From NCBI RefSeq assembly GCF_007558825.1, contig NZ_VLTK01000001.1, forward strand, positions 310,001 to 374,000: a stretch of DNA of 64,000 bases, written 5' to 3'. Origin of the DNA: Brevibacterium aurantiacum. GTDB lineage: Bacteria; Actinomycetota; Actinomycetes; Actinomycetales; Brevibacteriaceae. The notes below the pieces were generated by a model. It ran no database searches and was not told the origin of the DNA. It saw only the letters and a list, made by a program, of their open reading frames with translations. Shown in pieces: positions 18,260 through 26,325 of this stretch. How positions within the stretch are numbered: position 1 is the first letter of the stretch; each line of letters opens with the position of its first letter. The translations under genes were made by a program, and so were the position numbers.

Positions 18260-19894
18260 GTGGAAGCTTGGTCGCAGCGAGAACCGGATCTGACGATCGC
18301 GAACCTGCTCGACGTCGACGAGATCCGCCGCGGTGATCCCGAAGTCGTGACAGGTGGCGACCAGGTGGGGCGTGCAGTGAGATGGGTCCACATCGCCGAC
18401 TCGGAGAATGTCGCGCAGTTCCTCGAAGGCGGCGAACTCGTGCTCAGCACAGGCTTGTCCTACCGGTCGTCACAGGAGTCGACGGCAAATTTTCTCGATC
18501 AGCTCGAATCCGCTTCTGCCGCCGGTGCCGTCATCGAACTCATTCATGACGATGGCCGACCTGATGACGAAGCCATCGAGAACGTGCGTGCCGCCGCCCG
18601 TGGTCGCGAGATCCCGATCGTGATTCTGCGTCACCGGATCAAGTTCGTCCGCGTCACGGAGCTCGCCCACCAGGAATTGCTCGGTCGGCAGCTTGCCCGC
18701 GTAGAGCGTGCCCGCACGGTCCACGAGGTCTTCACCCAGCTGAGCCTGGAGAGTGCTGGAGCCCAGGACATCGTCGACCGGACATCAGAGCTGCTGGGCT
18801 CACCCGTCATGCTCGAAGACGTCGGACATCGCCTACTCGCCCACGCCGGCGATATACCGTCGTCGCGCACTGCTCGGCGTGAAAGCAATGGCCCGGACGA
18901 CCTCGGTGAGGGCCACGAACACGGGCACGGGCACGGGCAACGGTGGCTGCAGACTCCAGTGGGACTGCGAGATCGTCGGTGGGGCCGGCTGCTCGCGCCG
19001 GGCCGCCTGGAATCCGACGAGGAGGCAGCGCAGGTCATCGAGCGCGCCGCGCAGACTCTGACCTTGGCGCGGATGGCCGAACGCGACGAACAGGACCTTC
19101 TCATCCAGGCTCAGGGCGGACTGGTCCGCGAAATCATCGAATCGGCAGACGTCGACGAGAAACAGGTCCGAATTCGGGCGGCGGACCTGGGGTTCGCACC
19201 ACGAGGCCGCATGATTCCCGTGGTCGTCCGCGTTGATCGCGGTCCGAACACCGACCCGACATCACTCCAACTGCGGGAACGGTCGCTGCACCGTGCTTTC
19301 GTCACTGCAGCAACCGCTCACCACTGCTCCACACTGTCCGCCGGACTGCAATCGGGTTCATTCGGCACCGTGGTGGCGCTGCCCCCAGGCACCGACGATG
19401 ATGCGGTCCTTGATGGGCTCATCGATGAACTTCCCACCCGCGACACCACAGTCGGAGTCGGGCGGACGAGCACGTCGATCGTCGACGCCGCCAGCCAGCT
19501 CGAATCCGCCAACCAGGTGGCCGAGATCGCGTCGACGCTCGAGTTGCGACAACGGAAGTACTACCGATTCTCCGACGTAAGACTGCGCGGACTGCTCTCA
19601 TCCCTGCGCGATGATCCGAGCGTTCGGGCCTTCGCCGAGGCGGAGCTGGCTCCTCTGCTCGAAGCTGAAGGCGGAAGCGGTGGCGGCGGCGGCGAGGAGA
19701 TGCTCACCCTCCTCGAACAGTTCCTCTCTCACAGCGGCAACAAGTCAGCGCTTGCCCGCAGCGGCTTCTTGTCCCGTCCGGCACTGTACGCGCGCCTGGA
19801 CAGACTTCAGGCCAAGCTCGGGGTCTCGCTGGAAGATGCGGAGTCACGCACCGCACTCCACGTCGCCATTCTGTGGCTGCGCACAAACCGGTGA
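18260..19894 (+). CDS. PucR/CdaR-family transcriptional regulator
   Basis: 544 residues in the classic layout: an N-terminal PucR purine-catabolism-regulator-like domain (about 11-130: TIANLLDVDEIRRGDPEVVTG, WVHIADSENVAQFLEGGELVLSTGL), a central GGDEF-like region, and a C-terminal PucR helix-turn-helix (about 485-540: FLSHSGNKSALARSGFLSRPALYARLDRLQAKLGVSLED). Such proteins usually activate adjacent amine or purine catabolic genes. An odd His/Gly insert, EGHEHGHGHGQR (about 216-227), could bind metal. GTG 18260 is the start. The likely target is the divergent aminotransferase; it may also affect the ABC importer that begins 270 nt downstream. Confidence 0.92.
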   Translation: MEAWSQREPDLTIANLLDVDEIRRGDPEVVTGGDQVGRAVRWVHIADSENVAQFLEGGELVLSTGLSYRSSQESTANFLDQLESASAAGAVIELIHDDGRPDDEAIENVRAAARGREIPIVILRHRIKFVRVTELAHQELLGRQLARVERARTVHEVFTQLSLESAGAQDIVDRTSELLGSPVMLEDVGHRLLAHAGDIPSSRTARRESNGPDDLGEGHEHGHGHGQRWLQTPVGLRDRRWGRLLAPGRLESDEEAAQVIERAAQTLTLARMAERDEQDLLIQAQGGLVREIIESADVDEKQVRIRAADLGFAPRGRMIPVVVRVDRGPNTDPTSLQLRERSLHRAFVTAATAHHCSTLSAGLQSGSFGTVVALPPGTDDDAVLDGLIDELPTRDTTVGVGRTSTSIVDAASQLESANQVAEIASTLELRQRKYYRFSDVRLRGLLSSLRDDPSVRAFAEAELAPLLEAEGGSGGGGGEEMLTLLEQFLSHSGNKSALARSGFLSRPALYARLDRLQAKLGVSLEDAESRTALHVAILWLRTNR

Positions 19895-19927
19895 GGTGAA
19901 CTGCACGCGATTGATTCACCGTCACAG

Positions 19928-19942
19928 CATTGTAAGACAATC
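19928..19942. promoter_or_regulatory. GntR-type operator 1 (CATTGT-AAG-ACAATC)
   Basis: 15-bp palindrome matching GATTGT-N3-ACAATC with one mismatch, upstream of the ABC importer operon. Same motif as at 27626 and 29211. Confidence 0.7.
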
Positions 19943-20049
19943 ACCGATATCTGGCGAAGCAGATCTCGATGAAAACACTTGAGTTGATAACACTTGCAGG
20001 CCCAGTTTCCGATCAACTCTCGATATTGCGCAGAACTCGCTATATGGTC

Positions 20050-20064
20050 GATTGTATGACACAG
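20050..20064. promoter_or_regulatory. GntR-type operator 2, degenerate (GATTGT-ATG-ACACAG)
   Basis: Left half-site and centre are identical to the perfect site at 27626, the right half only partly conserved. It lies 100 nt before the substrate-binding protein gene, near an AT-rich TATATG patch that could be the promoter. Confidence 0.5.
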
Positions 20065-20163
20065 CGGCAGTGGAAGGTGTCAGTCCGCCATCACGATGGG
20101 GCCCGCCGCTTCTTGCCCAGTCGGTCCAGAGTGGGGCCGGCATTTTGACGAGGAGAGACAAAG

Positions 20164-21006
20164 ATGTCCAAAACAAGTCAAATCATCATCGCTATCGTCG
20201 GCGTCATCGTTCTGGCGCTGGCAGGAGGCTACTTCGGAGCCGGACTTCGATCCGGAGGCGGTGTCGGAGGCACAGAGAACGGCGCCTGGATCCAGAAGAT
20301 CAAGGATCAGGGCGAACTCCGAGTCGGAATCGCTTCTGCTCCCCCGATGACGGGCGAGCAGAAGGACGGCAAGATGGGCGGACCGAATGTGCTGCCGCTG
20401 CAGAACCTGGCCAAGGAGATGGGGGTGAAGTTCACTCCGGTCGCCGCCGAATGGTCGAAGATGGTGTCCGGCCTGCAAGCAGATCGGTTCGATGTCGGTG
20501 CGTACCTCGACGCCACCTCGGAGCGGTCATTGGCCATCCAGTTCACCGATCCCGTCTACACCTACGAAGGCGTGTGGATCGTCAAAGCCGATTCCGGTCT
20601 GAAGTCCACCGAGGATGTCATCAAATCGAAGAAGCCCGTCGCCGTAGCCTCGGGTACGTCCTACGAACGTCGGGTCGTCGACCTGGGAGTCGACATCGTC
20701 AATGCCGAAGCGATCCCACAGTCGATCACCGCGATGGAAGCCGGTCGCGCAGTCGCAGCGTTCGGTGACCTCCCGACCCTGGCCGACGCCGCTCAGAAGA
20801 ACAAGGCGCTGAAGATCGTGCGACCGAAACCGGTCATCTTCAAGAGCGATTCGAACTACGGAGTCAGCGCTGACATCGATGAACGTTCACTGCAGGTCAT
20901 CAATATCGCCATTCAGAACGCGAAGAACGACGGTTCGTTCCAAGCTGCACTGGACAAGGCTGGAGTGATCAGTCCGAATAACCTCGGCGACCTCGCGATG
21001 AAGTGA
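20164..21006 (+). CDS. Amino-acid ABC transporter substrate-binding protein (SBP family 3)
   Basis: 280-residue periplasmic-binding-protein type 2 of family 3, capturing an amino acid for the permease and ATPase encoded next. An N-terminal hydrophobic segment (about 7-28) followed by a Gly-rich linker anchors it; there is no lipobox Cys, so it is probably a membrane-tethered rather than lipid-anchored protein. Core motifs: GELRVGIASAPPMTG, KFTPVAAEWSKMVSGLQADRFDVGAYLDATSERSLAIQFTDPVY and VAVASGTSYERRV. ATG 20164 has GAGGAGA 7 nt upstream. Genomic context suggests hydroxyproline or a related imino acid as ligand. Confidence 0.92.
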   Translation: MSKTSQIIIAIVGVIVLALAGGYFGAGLRSGGGVGGTENGAWIQKIKDQGELRVGIASAPPMTGEQKDGKMGGPNVLPLQNLAKEMGVKFTPVAAEWSKMVSGLQADRFDVGAYLDATSERSLAIQFTDPVYTYEGVWIVKADSGLKSTEDVIKSKKPVAVASGTSYERRVVDLGVDIVNAEAIPQSITAMEAGRAVAAFGDLPTLADAAQKNKALKIVRPKPVIFKSDSNYGVSADIDERSLQVINIAIQNAKNDGSFQAALDKAGVISPNNLGDLAMK

Positions 21007-21037
21007 CCGACCCTGCCCCTGAAAGAAGGGAAATCCC

Positions 21038-21775
21038 ATGAACTACACGTTCGACTGGAGCGTGGTCACGAACAACTTCCCACGGTTGCTCGACGGCCTG
21101 CTGCTGACCGTGGAGATATCGGTCATCGTCATCATCCTCAGCATGATCCTGGCCATTCCAGTGGCCTTGCTGCGCATGTCCAACATCGAGGTGATTCGTT
21201 GGATCGCCCAGCTCTATATCGAGATCTTCCGCTGCACCCCACTTCTCGTGCAGCTGTTCTGGGTCTACTACGCGCTGCCGACTCTGACCGGGATCACCAT
21301 CCCCGGCACGATATCGGCAGTCATCGCGCTGACTCTCAATCTCACCGCATTCATGGCCGAGGCCTACCGCAGCGGATTCCAAGCGGTTCCTCCTGAACAG
21401 GTCGAAGCAGGCAAGATGCTCCGGCTGACCAGGTTCCAGCAGATCCGTCACATCATCGTCCCGCAGGCGCTCAAACAGCAGCTGCCGGTGATCATGTCGC
21501 TCGACATCTCACTGTTCAAGGACACCGCACTGGTGTCCACGATCGCGGTGGCCGATCTGATGTTCACTGCGAACAAGATCTCCACGGAGTCCTACCGAGC
21601 ACTGGAGATCCTCTCCGTCGCAGCTCTCATGTACTTCGTCATCGCATTCCCTGCCTCGCTCATCCTGAGCAAGATCGAACGCAACATGATGGAGACGGGC
21701 AATGTGCGCGGCATTCGTCGCAAGAGCCTTGCGGCACAGATGGCGCCTGGAACGAAAGTCGAGGTCAAACCATGA
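21038..21775 (+). CDS. Amino-acid ABC transporter permease (HisM/GlnP type)
   Basis: 245-residue inner-membrane permease of the polar-amino-acid class. It has about five helices and the HisM-type coupling loop region: AEAYRSGFQAVPPEQVEAGKMLRLTRFQQIRHIIVPQALKQQLPVI, the EAA motif that contacts the ATPase. Start ATG 21038 has AAGGGA 6 nt upstream. Its stop overlaps the ATPase start as ATGA, so the two are co-translated. Only one permease gene is present, so the channel is presumably a homodimer. Confidence 0.94.
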   Translation: MNYTFDWSVVTNNFPRLLDGLLLTVEISVIVIILSMILAIPVALLRMSNIEVIRWIAQLYIEIFRCTPLLVQLFWVYYALPTLTGITIPGTISAVIALTLNLTAFMAEAYRSGFQAVPPEQVEAGKMLRLTRFQQIRHIIVPQALKQQLPVIMSLDISLFKDTALVSTIAVADLMFTANKISTESYRALEILSVAALMYFVIAFPASLILSKIERNMMETGNVRGIRRKSLAAQMAPGTKVEVKP

Positions 21776-22575
21776 GTGAGAACTCAGCTGCCCACACCGG
21801 GACGCACAGGGACATCGCCGCGAAGTCCGGTGATGTGCTCGTGTCCTGCCGCGGGCTGAAGAAGAGCTTCGGTGATCGCGAGGTCATGAAGAGCATCGAC
21901 TTCGACATGCTCGCCGGCGACATCACCGTCATCATCGGCAGGTCGGGATCGGGCAAGTCCACGCTGCTGCGGGCGATCGCCGGGCTCACCGACCCCGATG
22001 ACGGCACGATGACCTTCGATGGTGAAGTCGTGTTCGAGGATTCGAAGCGCACACCGGCGTGGAAGCAGGTCGATTCCCACGTCGGCATGATCTTCCAGAG
22101 CTACACGCTGTGGCCGCACATGGATGTGCTCAAGAATCTCACTCTTGCTCCGCGGAAGCGACTGGGCATGTCCGAGTCCGCAGCGCTGGAACGAGCGGAG
22201 AAGGCCCTCGCCGAGGTGGGGATGTCCGACCACATCCACTCCCGTCCCAGCGAACTCTCCGGTGGTGAGCGGCAACGCGTCGCGATCGCCCGTGCGCTGA
22301 TGATGCGACCGAAGCTTCTGCTCTGCGATGAGATCACGAGCGCGCTCGATCCACCGGTGGCCGCCGAGGTCCTCGACGTTCTTCGTCGTCTCAAGGAAGA
22401 AGAAGGAATCGCCGTCGCTCTCGTCACTCACGATATGGCGTTCGCCTCGAAGGCCGCAGACCGGGTCGTGTTCTTCCACGAAGGAGAGATTGCGGTGAAT
22501 GCGACCCCAGACGATGCCTTCAACAGAGCAGAGGACCCGGAGCTGAAGAAATTCATCGACGCTGTGCGGTTCTGA
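21772..22575 (+). CDS. Amino-acid ABC transporter ATP-binding protein
   Basis: 267-residue ATPase of the GlnQ/HisP class energising the preceding permease. Walker A is GRSGSGKSTLLRAIAGL, the Q-loop is in MIFQSYTLWPHMDVLKNL, the signature is LSGGERQRVAIARALMMRPKLLLCDEITSALDP including Walker B, and the H-loop is VTHDMAFA. The Walker B region reads LLCDEITSALDPPVAAEV, normal for the family. A 48-bp tandem repeat follows the stop, then the convergent catabolic operon. Confidence 0.95.
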   Translation: MSENSAAHTGTHRDIAAKSGDVLVSCRGLKKSFGDREVMKSIDFDMLAGDITVIIGRSGSGKSTLLRAIAGLTDPDDGTMTFDGEVVFEDSKRTPAWKQVDSHVGMIFQSYTLWPHMDVLKNLTLAPRKRLGMSESAALERAEKALAEVGMSDHIHSRPSELSGGERQRVAIARALMMRPKLLLCDEITSALDPPVAAEVLDVLRRLKEEEGIAVALVTHDMAFASKAADRVVFFHEGEIAVNATPDDAFNRAEDPELKKFIDAVRF

Positions 22576-22620
22576 TCAGGCGCCATGCGGGTGCACTGAT
22601 TCAGCGCCATGCGGGTGCTC
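22573..22620. repeat. 24-bp tandem duplication after the ABC operon
   Basis: Two adjacent 24-bp units beginning TGATCAGGCGCCATGCGGGT and TGATTCAGCGCCATGCGGGT (22573-22596, 22597-22620), overlapping the ATPase stop codon. Recent slip duplication is likely. Confidence 0.75.
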
Positions 22621-22633
22621 TGATTCCGTGCGT

Positions 22634-23389
22634 TCACCGCACGTAGTCGGCCCCGGTGATGTCGAGGGTTGCCCCGGTCAGATGCCGTGACCGTCCGGAG
22701 ACGAGGAACGCCACGAGTTCGGCGACATCTTCGGGCGGGGTGACTTCTCGCAGCGGGAGGTCGGCGAGAGTCCCCGCGTCGATCTCTCCGGAGGCGAGGC
22801 CGGTATCCACCCATCCCGGAGCCACGGCATACGCGAGGATGCCCTTGTTGCCGAAGCCCCGGGCGATCCCCTTCGTCAGGCTCAGCAGCCCTCCCTTGGC
22901 CGCACCGTAGGCAAGATGCTCGGCGTCATCGCCGCGATGGGCCGAGCGGCTCGTGATGTTGACGATCGTTCCCCCGCCGAGGTTGGGGAACTCCTCAAGG
23001 GCGCACCTGCACAGATCTGCTGCGGAGATGAGATTGAGCTGCAGGTTCGCCTCCCATCCCCGGCCCCATGCGTGCGGGTCAGCTGCGGGCGAGGCGATCC
23101 AGGCTCCGGCGTTGTTGATGAGAGTGTCGACGCCGCCCAGGGCTTCCTGCGCCGAGGCCCATAGCCCCGCGGCAGTGCCGGGACATGCCAGGTCGGCACG
23201 CACGAGGTGTGCGCGCTCCCCGAGTTCGGCCGCGAGGCCACGAGCGCCGTGCTCGTCGGAGTTGAAGTGGATCGCCACTGCCGCCCCGTCCCGATGGACG
23301 GCCCTGACAATGGCTGCCCCGATCCCCTTCGAGCCGCCCGTGACGAGGACTCGTCTTCCAGCCAGTGGGCGCGCTTCTTCGATGGTCAT
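22634..23389 (-). CDS. SDR-family oxidoreductase (3-oxoacyl reductase-like)
   Basis: 251-residue classical short-chain dehydrogenase. NAD(P) loop VTGGSKGIGAAIV, structural NNAGAWIAS, catalytic Ser in NITSRSA followed by YGAAKGG (Tyr-x3-Lys), and PGWVDTGLASGEI. The start is set by the ribosome site: AAGGAGG lies 5 nt before ATG 23389 (MTIEEARPLAGRR), whereas an ATG 15 nt earlier overlaps that very site. It is the last gene of the five-gene leftward catabolic operon. The substrate is unknown; the operon context suggests a hydroxy/keto intermediate. Confidence 0.9.
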   Translation of the reverse strand: MTIEEARPLAGRRVLVTGGSKGIGAAIVRAVHRDGAAVAIHFNSDEHGARGLAAELGERAHLVRADLACPGTAAGLWASAQEALGGVDTLINNAGAWIASPAADPHAWGRGWEANLQLNLISAADLCRCALEEFPNLGGGTIVNITSRSAHRGDDAEHLAYGAAKGGLLSLTKGIARGFGNKGILAYAVAPGWVDTGLASGEIDAGTLADLPLREVTPPEDVAELVAFLVSGRSRHLTGATLDITGADYVR

Positions 23390-23446
23390 ATCGTCCTCCT
23401 TCATCGACCGGGCCCGGCGATCTGCTTTCGCACCCGGTTCGGCTTC

Positions 23447-24193
23447 TCAGCCGACCTGCTGTGCCCCAGTGATCTCGATCGCAGCACCGGAGATGAACGA
23501 TGCTCGATCGCTGAGCAGGAACGTCGTCAACTCCGCGACTTCGTCCGGACGGCCCAGACGACCCAGCGGGATGGACTCGGCCAGGACCGCCTCGGCGATA
23601 TTCGAGGTTTCGAGCTTCTGCTTCAGCATCGGGGTGAGGATCTCGCCGGGGCAGACGGCGTTGACCCGCACTCCCTGTCCGCCGTAGTCGCGGGCAAGAC
23701 TCTGGCTGAACGAGACGACTGCGGCCTTGGATGTGTTGTACGCGATGTGGCCGCCTGCCGGGTGCAGACCCCATTGGGAGGCGATGTTGACGATCGACCC
23801 GGTTCCCGCACCGATGAGCGACGGCAGGATGCCGCGGCTCAGATGCATGACGGCATCGACGTTGACGGCGAAGGTCGCCGCCCAGTCGTCCTCATCGATG
23901 TCAAGGAGGGAACCTCGGCGCATCACTCCTGCACAGTTGACGAGGCCATCGACGACTCCGAAGCGCGCGAGCACGCTGGTGAGGAGATCGGCGCAGCCTG
24001 CCGCTGTTGAGATGTCGGCCGGGTACGACGACAGCCGCGCACCCACCTCGGCGGGCAGAGAAGGATCGGGAGGCATTTCCACCCGGTCCACGGCGATGAC
24101 GGTTCCGCCCTGACGCGCGCAGGCTGTGGCGATCGCCGAGCCGATTCCGCCGGCGGCTCCGGTGACGATGATGGTGCGACCTTCGAGTTCCAT
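23447..24193 (-). CDS. SDR-family oxidoreductase
   Basis: 248-residue classical SDR. Cofactor loop VTGAAGGIGSAIA with an acidic residue after the second strand (VIAVDRVE), which favours NAD(H); NCAGVMRRG; NIASQWGLHPAGGHIAYNTSKAA carrying the Ser-Tyr-Lys triad; VCPGEILTPM. I start at ATG 24193 (MELEGRTIIVTG), with AAGGGA 6 nt upstream; the in-frame ATG 51 nt earlier would add an unconserved tail. It is about 30 percent similar by eye to the next SDR, so the pair is probably an old duplication. Role in the cluster not determinable. Confidence 0.9.
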   Translation of the reverse strand: MELEGRTIIVTGAAGGIGSAIATACARQGGTVIAVDRVEMPPDPSLPAEVGARLSSYPADISTAAGCADLLTSVLARFGVVDGLVNCAGVMRRGSLLDIDEDDWAATFAVNVDAVMHLSRGILPSLIGAGTGSIVNIASQWGLHPAGGHIAYNTSKAAVVSFSQSLARDYGGQGVRVNAVCPGEILTPMLKQKLETSNIAEAVLAESIPLGRLGRPDEVAELTTFLLSDRASFISGAAIEITGAQQVG

Positions 24194-24248
24194 AAGCTGT
24201 CCCTTCGCCGTGCACTGTCCATTCGCAGTCGGGAGAACTGACATCGAC

Positions 24249-25334
24249 TCACTCCCCGGCTGTCATTCGGCCCATCCCCCGTCCCCAGATGTCGCCGACG
24301 GTATAGCCGACAGGGAACGGATCGTCGGATTCGAGGACGAGCTGGTGGAACCCTGTGATCCACCCGCGACCGCTGATCGTCGGCACGATCCCCGGAAGAC
24401 CGCCCACGGATGTCGTCTCCTTCACCTCAGCGGTGAAGGTCGTGCCCATCATCGATTCGTGAACGAACTTCTCCCCGACGGCCAGCTCTCCCCTGGCATA
24501 CATAGCTGCCACACGAGCGCTGGTTCCGGTTCCGCACGGCGACCGATCGAATGTGCCTGACCAGGTGCTCGGATCATCAAGGTCGACCTCCCCGTTGGGC
24601 AGGACCACGGCATTGCGGCCGTGAGTGCCCTCGGTTCGCGCCGGTCCGTGGATCATCGGCAGAGCGATCGAGTCGATCTCGGGGATGAGCGGATGGAGAA
24701 CGTCGAACGCATCGTCGGCGGCTTTCCTCATCACCGAGGCGGCCCGGACGATCTCCTTCGCGTTGGCCGGCTCGAGGTCGATGCCGAAGTGCTCTGCCTT
24801 GGCTTGAACATAGAACTGTCCCCCGAAGACGATGTCGACGGGAATCGATCCGTAGCCGGGAACCTCCAGCGGCAGATCAAGACCATGGACGAACGCGGGC
24901 ACATTGTCGAAGGTCACCAGTGTGGCCCTGCCTTCTTCCACGCTTGCGCGCACCGTGACGATCCCGACCGCGGTGTCCACGCGCAGAGTGGTGATGGGTT
25001 CGAGGACATCGATAGCCCCGGTCTCGATGAGTGCGGTCACCGCGCAGATGAGATTCGATCCCGACATGGGTCGGAATCCGCCCTGTTCCATGACGATCAT
25101 GCCGAAGTCACAACTGGAATCTGCCGGAGGGACGATCAGAGGCGAGCAGAGCCCGGGATATCCGCGAGGCTCCTGCAGGACCAGTGTGCGCAAGTCATCG
25201 AGATGGTCACGACAGTAGCGAAGCCGCTCGACCATGGTCGCACCCTTGACTCGCAGTCCGGAGCCCATGAGGACTCGACCCGGTTCACCAGCCGCGTGGA
25301 CGTCGACCGTCTGAATGAGCTGCCTATTGGCCAT
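24249..25334 (-). CDS. Proline racemase superfamily enzyme, Ser/Cys type (4-hydroxyproline epimerase or trans-3-hydroxyproline dehydratase)
   Basis: 361-residue member of the proline racemase superfamily. The usual first catalytic Cys (MCGH/N motif) is replaced by Ser91 in FRPMSGSNLICAVTAL, while the second Cys is kept as Cys267 in FDRSPCGTGTSARVAAM. In this family Cys/Cys proteins are racemases or 4-hydroxyproline 2-epimerases, Thr/Cys proteins are trans-3-hydroxyproline dehydratases, and Ser/Cys proteins have been reported with either or both activities. It is also longer than typical epimerases (about 310). With a DHDPS-family enzyme, an FAD oxidase and an importer next to it, epimerisation of trans-4-hydroxy-L-proline to the cis-D isomer is the best reading. 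Confidence 0.88.
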   Translation of the reverse strand: MANRQLIQTVDVHAAGEPGRVLMGSGLRVKGATMVERLRYCRDHLDDLRTLVLQEPRGYPGLCSPLIVPPADSSCDFGMIVMEQGGFRPMSGSNLICAVTALIETGAIDVLEPITTLRVDTAVGIVTVRASVEEGRATLVTFDNVPAFVHGLDLPLEVPGYGSIPVDIVFGGQFYVQAKAEHFGIDLEPANAKEIVRAASVMRKAADDAFDVLHPLIPEIDSIALPMIHGPARTEGTHGRNAVVLPNGEVDLDDPSTWSGTFDRSPCGTGTSARVAAMYARGELAVGEKFVHESMMGTTFTAEVKETTSVGGLPGIVPTISGRGWITGFHQLVLESDDPFPVGYTVGDIWGRGMGRMTAGE

Positions 25335-25367
25335 AGTGTCGGTACCTCGTTCGAAAACAGTCGACGG

Positions 25368-26267
25368 TCAGGCGACGGTCTCGAGGCCTGCGGCACTGAG
25401 GAGGCCTCGGAGCTCCTCCCGATATTCCGTCGCCAGTGGCAGAATCGGAGCGCGCGTCGGACCTGCCGGCATCCCGACGAGTTCGACACCGGTCTTCACT
25501 CCGCAGGCATAGCTGTGTGATTCGAGGAAGACACATATGGGGTGAATCTTCTCCCACAGTTCCCGCGCTCGGGGAATGTCAGTGTCGATGGACAGCGCGT
25601 TGTACAGATCGACACACAATCGGGGAATGAAGCTGGCTGCTCCCCACACACCTGCATCGGTTCCGAGTGCGAGCGCTGCGAAGGTCAAGGTGTCGCAGCC
25701 GTTGATAGCTTGGATGTCATCGGACTGGTCGAGATAGACGGAGGTGAACTTCGAGAAGTCGCCGCTGGTGTCCTTGTAGCACGCGACTCCTCCTTCCCGC
25801 CCAAGACGGCCGAACTCTTCAGCACTGACGTCAAGCCCGGTGGCATCCGGAATGTTGTAGAACATGATCGGAATGTCGACGACGCTCGAGACTGCCCGGT
25901 AGTGAGCGATGGTCTCTTCGATTGACGGAGTGTCGTAGAAGGGAGGGACGATCATGAGAGCATCGGCACCTGCTTCTTCGGCATCGCGGCTGAGCTCGAT
26001 CGTCTCTGCCGTTGAGAGTGCCCCAGTTCCCGCGACCACGGGCACACGCCCACCTGCCGCTTGAATGTAGGCGCGGTTGCCTGCTTTGCGCTCCGCGACA
26101 GTGAGTGCGGTGAATTCTCCGGTTGAGCCGCCCGGCACCAATCCGTGGACGCCGTTCGAGATCATATTATCGACCTGAGCCTCGATACCGGCGATATCGA
26201 TCTCGCCGCCGTCAGGGCTGAACGGGGTGATGCATGCGGCATAGATGCCGGTGAAGGTGATTGACAT
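25368..26267 (-). CDS. DHDPS/N-acetylneuraminate-lyase family protein, probable pyrroline-4-hydroxy-2-carboxylate deaminase
   Basis: 299-residue class I aldolase-fold enzyme. The Schiff-base Lys165 (GVACYKDTSGDFSKF), Tyr137 (IMFYNIPDATGLDVS) and the GGSTGEFTAL carboxylate loop (46-55) are all present, so it should be catalytically active. The generic family includes dihydrodipicolinate synthase, sialate lyase and the deaminase of hydroxyproline breakdown that makes alpha-ketoglutarate semialdehyde. Its position between the Ser/Cys racemase-family gene and the FAD oxidase argues for the last of these. Spacing is 33 and about 58 bases to its neighbours, consistent with one operon. Confidence 0.88.
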   Translation of the reverse strand: MSITFTGIYAACITPFSPDGGEIDIAGIEAQVDNMISNGVHGLVPGGSTGEFTALTVAERKAGNRAYIQAAGGRVPVVAGTGALSTAETIELSRDAEEAGADALMIVPPFYDTPSIEETIAHYRAVSSVVDIPIMFYNIPDATGLDVSAEEFGRLGREGGVACYKDTSGDFSKFTSVYLDQSDDIQAINGCDTLTFAALALGTDAGVWGAASFIPRLCVDLYNALSIDTDIPRARELWEKIHPICVFLESHSYACGVKTGVELVGMPAGPTRAPILPLATEYREELRGLLSAAGLETVA

Positions 26268-26325
26268 GAGTTTGGCCTTTCAACTGGTGGCTGTCGTTCA
26301 ACAGTGGACGAGGAGCGGGAATCGA

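Noticed and set aside
20164..22575. ABC importer as a stand-alone glutamine/glutamate system
   Set aside because: Family level fits, but shared operator sites with the adjacent catabolic operon make a hydroxyproline-type substrate the better working hypothesis; the ligand is not proven.
22634..23404. Longer start of the SDR gene at ATG 23404
   Set aside because: The AAGGAGG ribosome site lies inside the extra codons, directly in front of the downstream ATG 23389.
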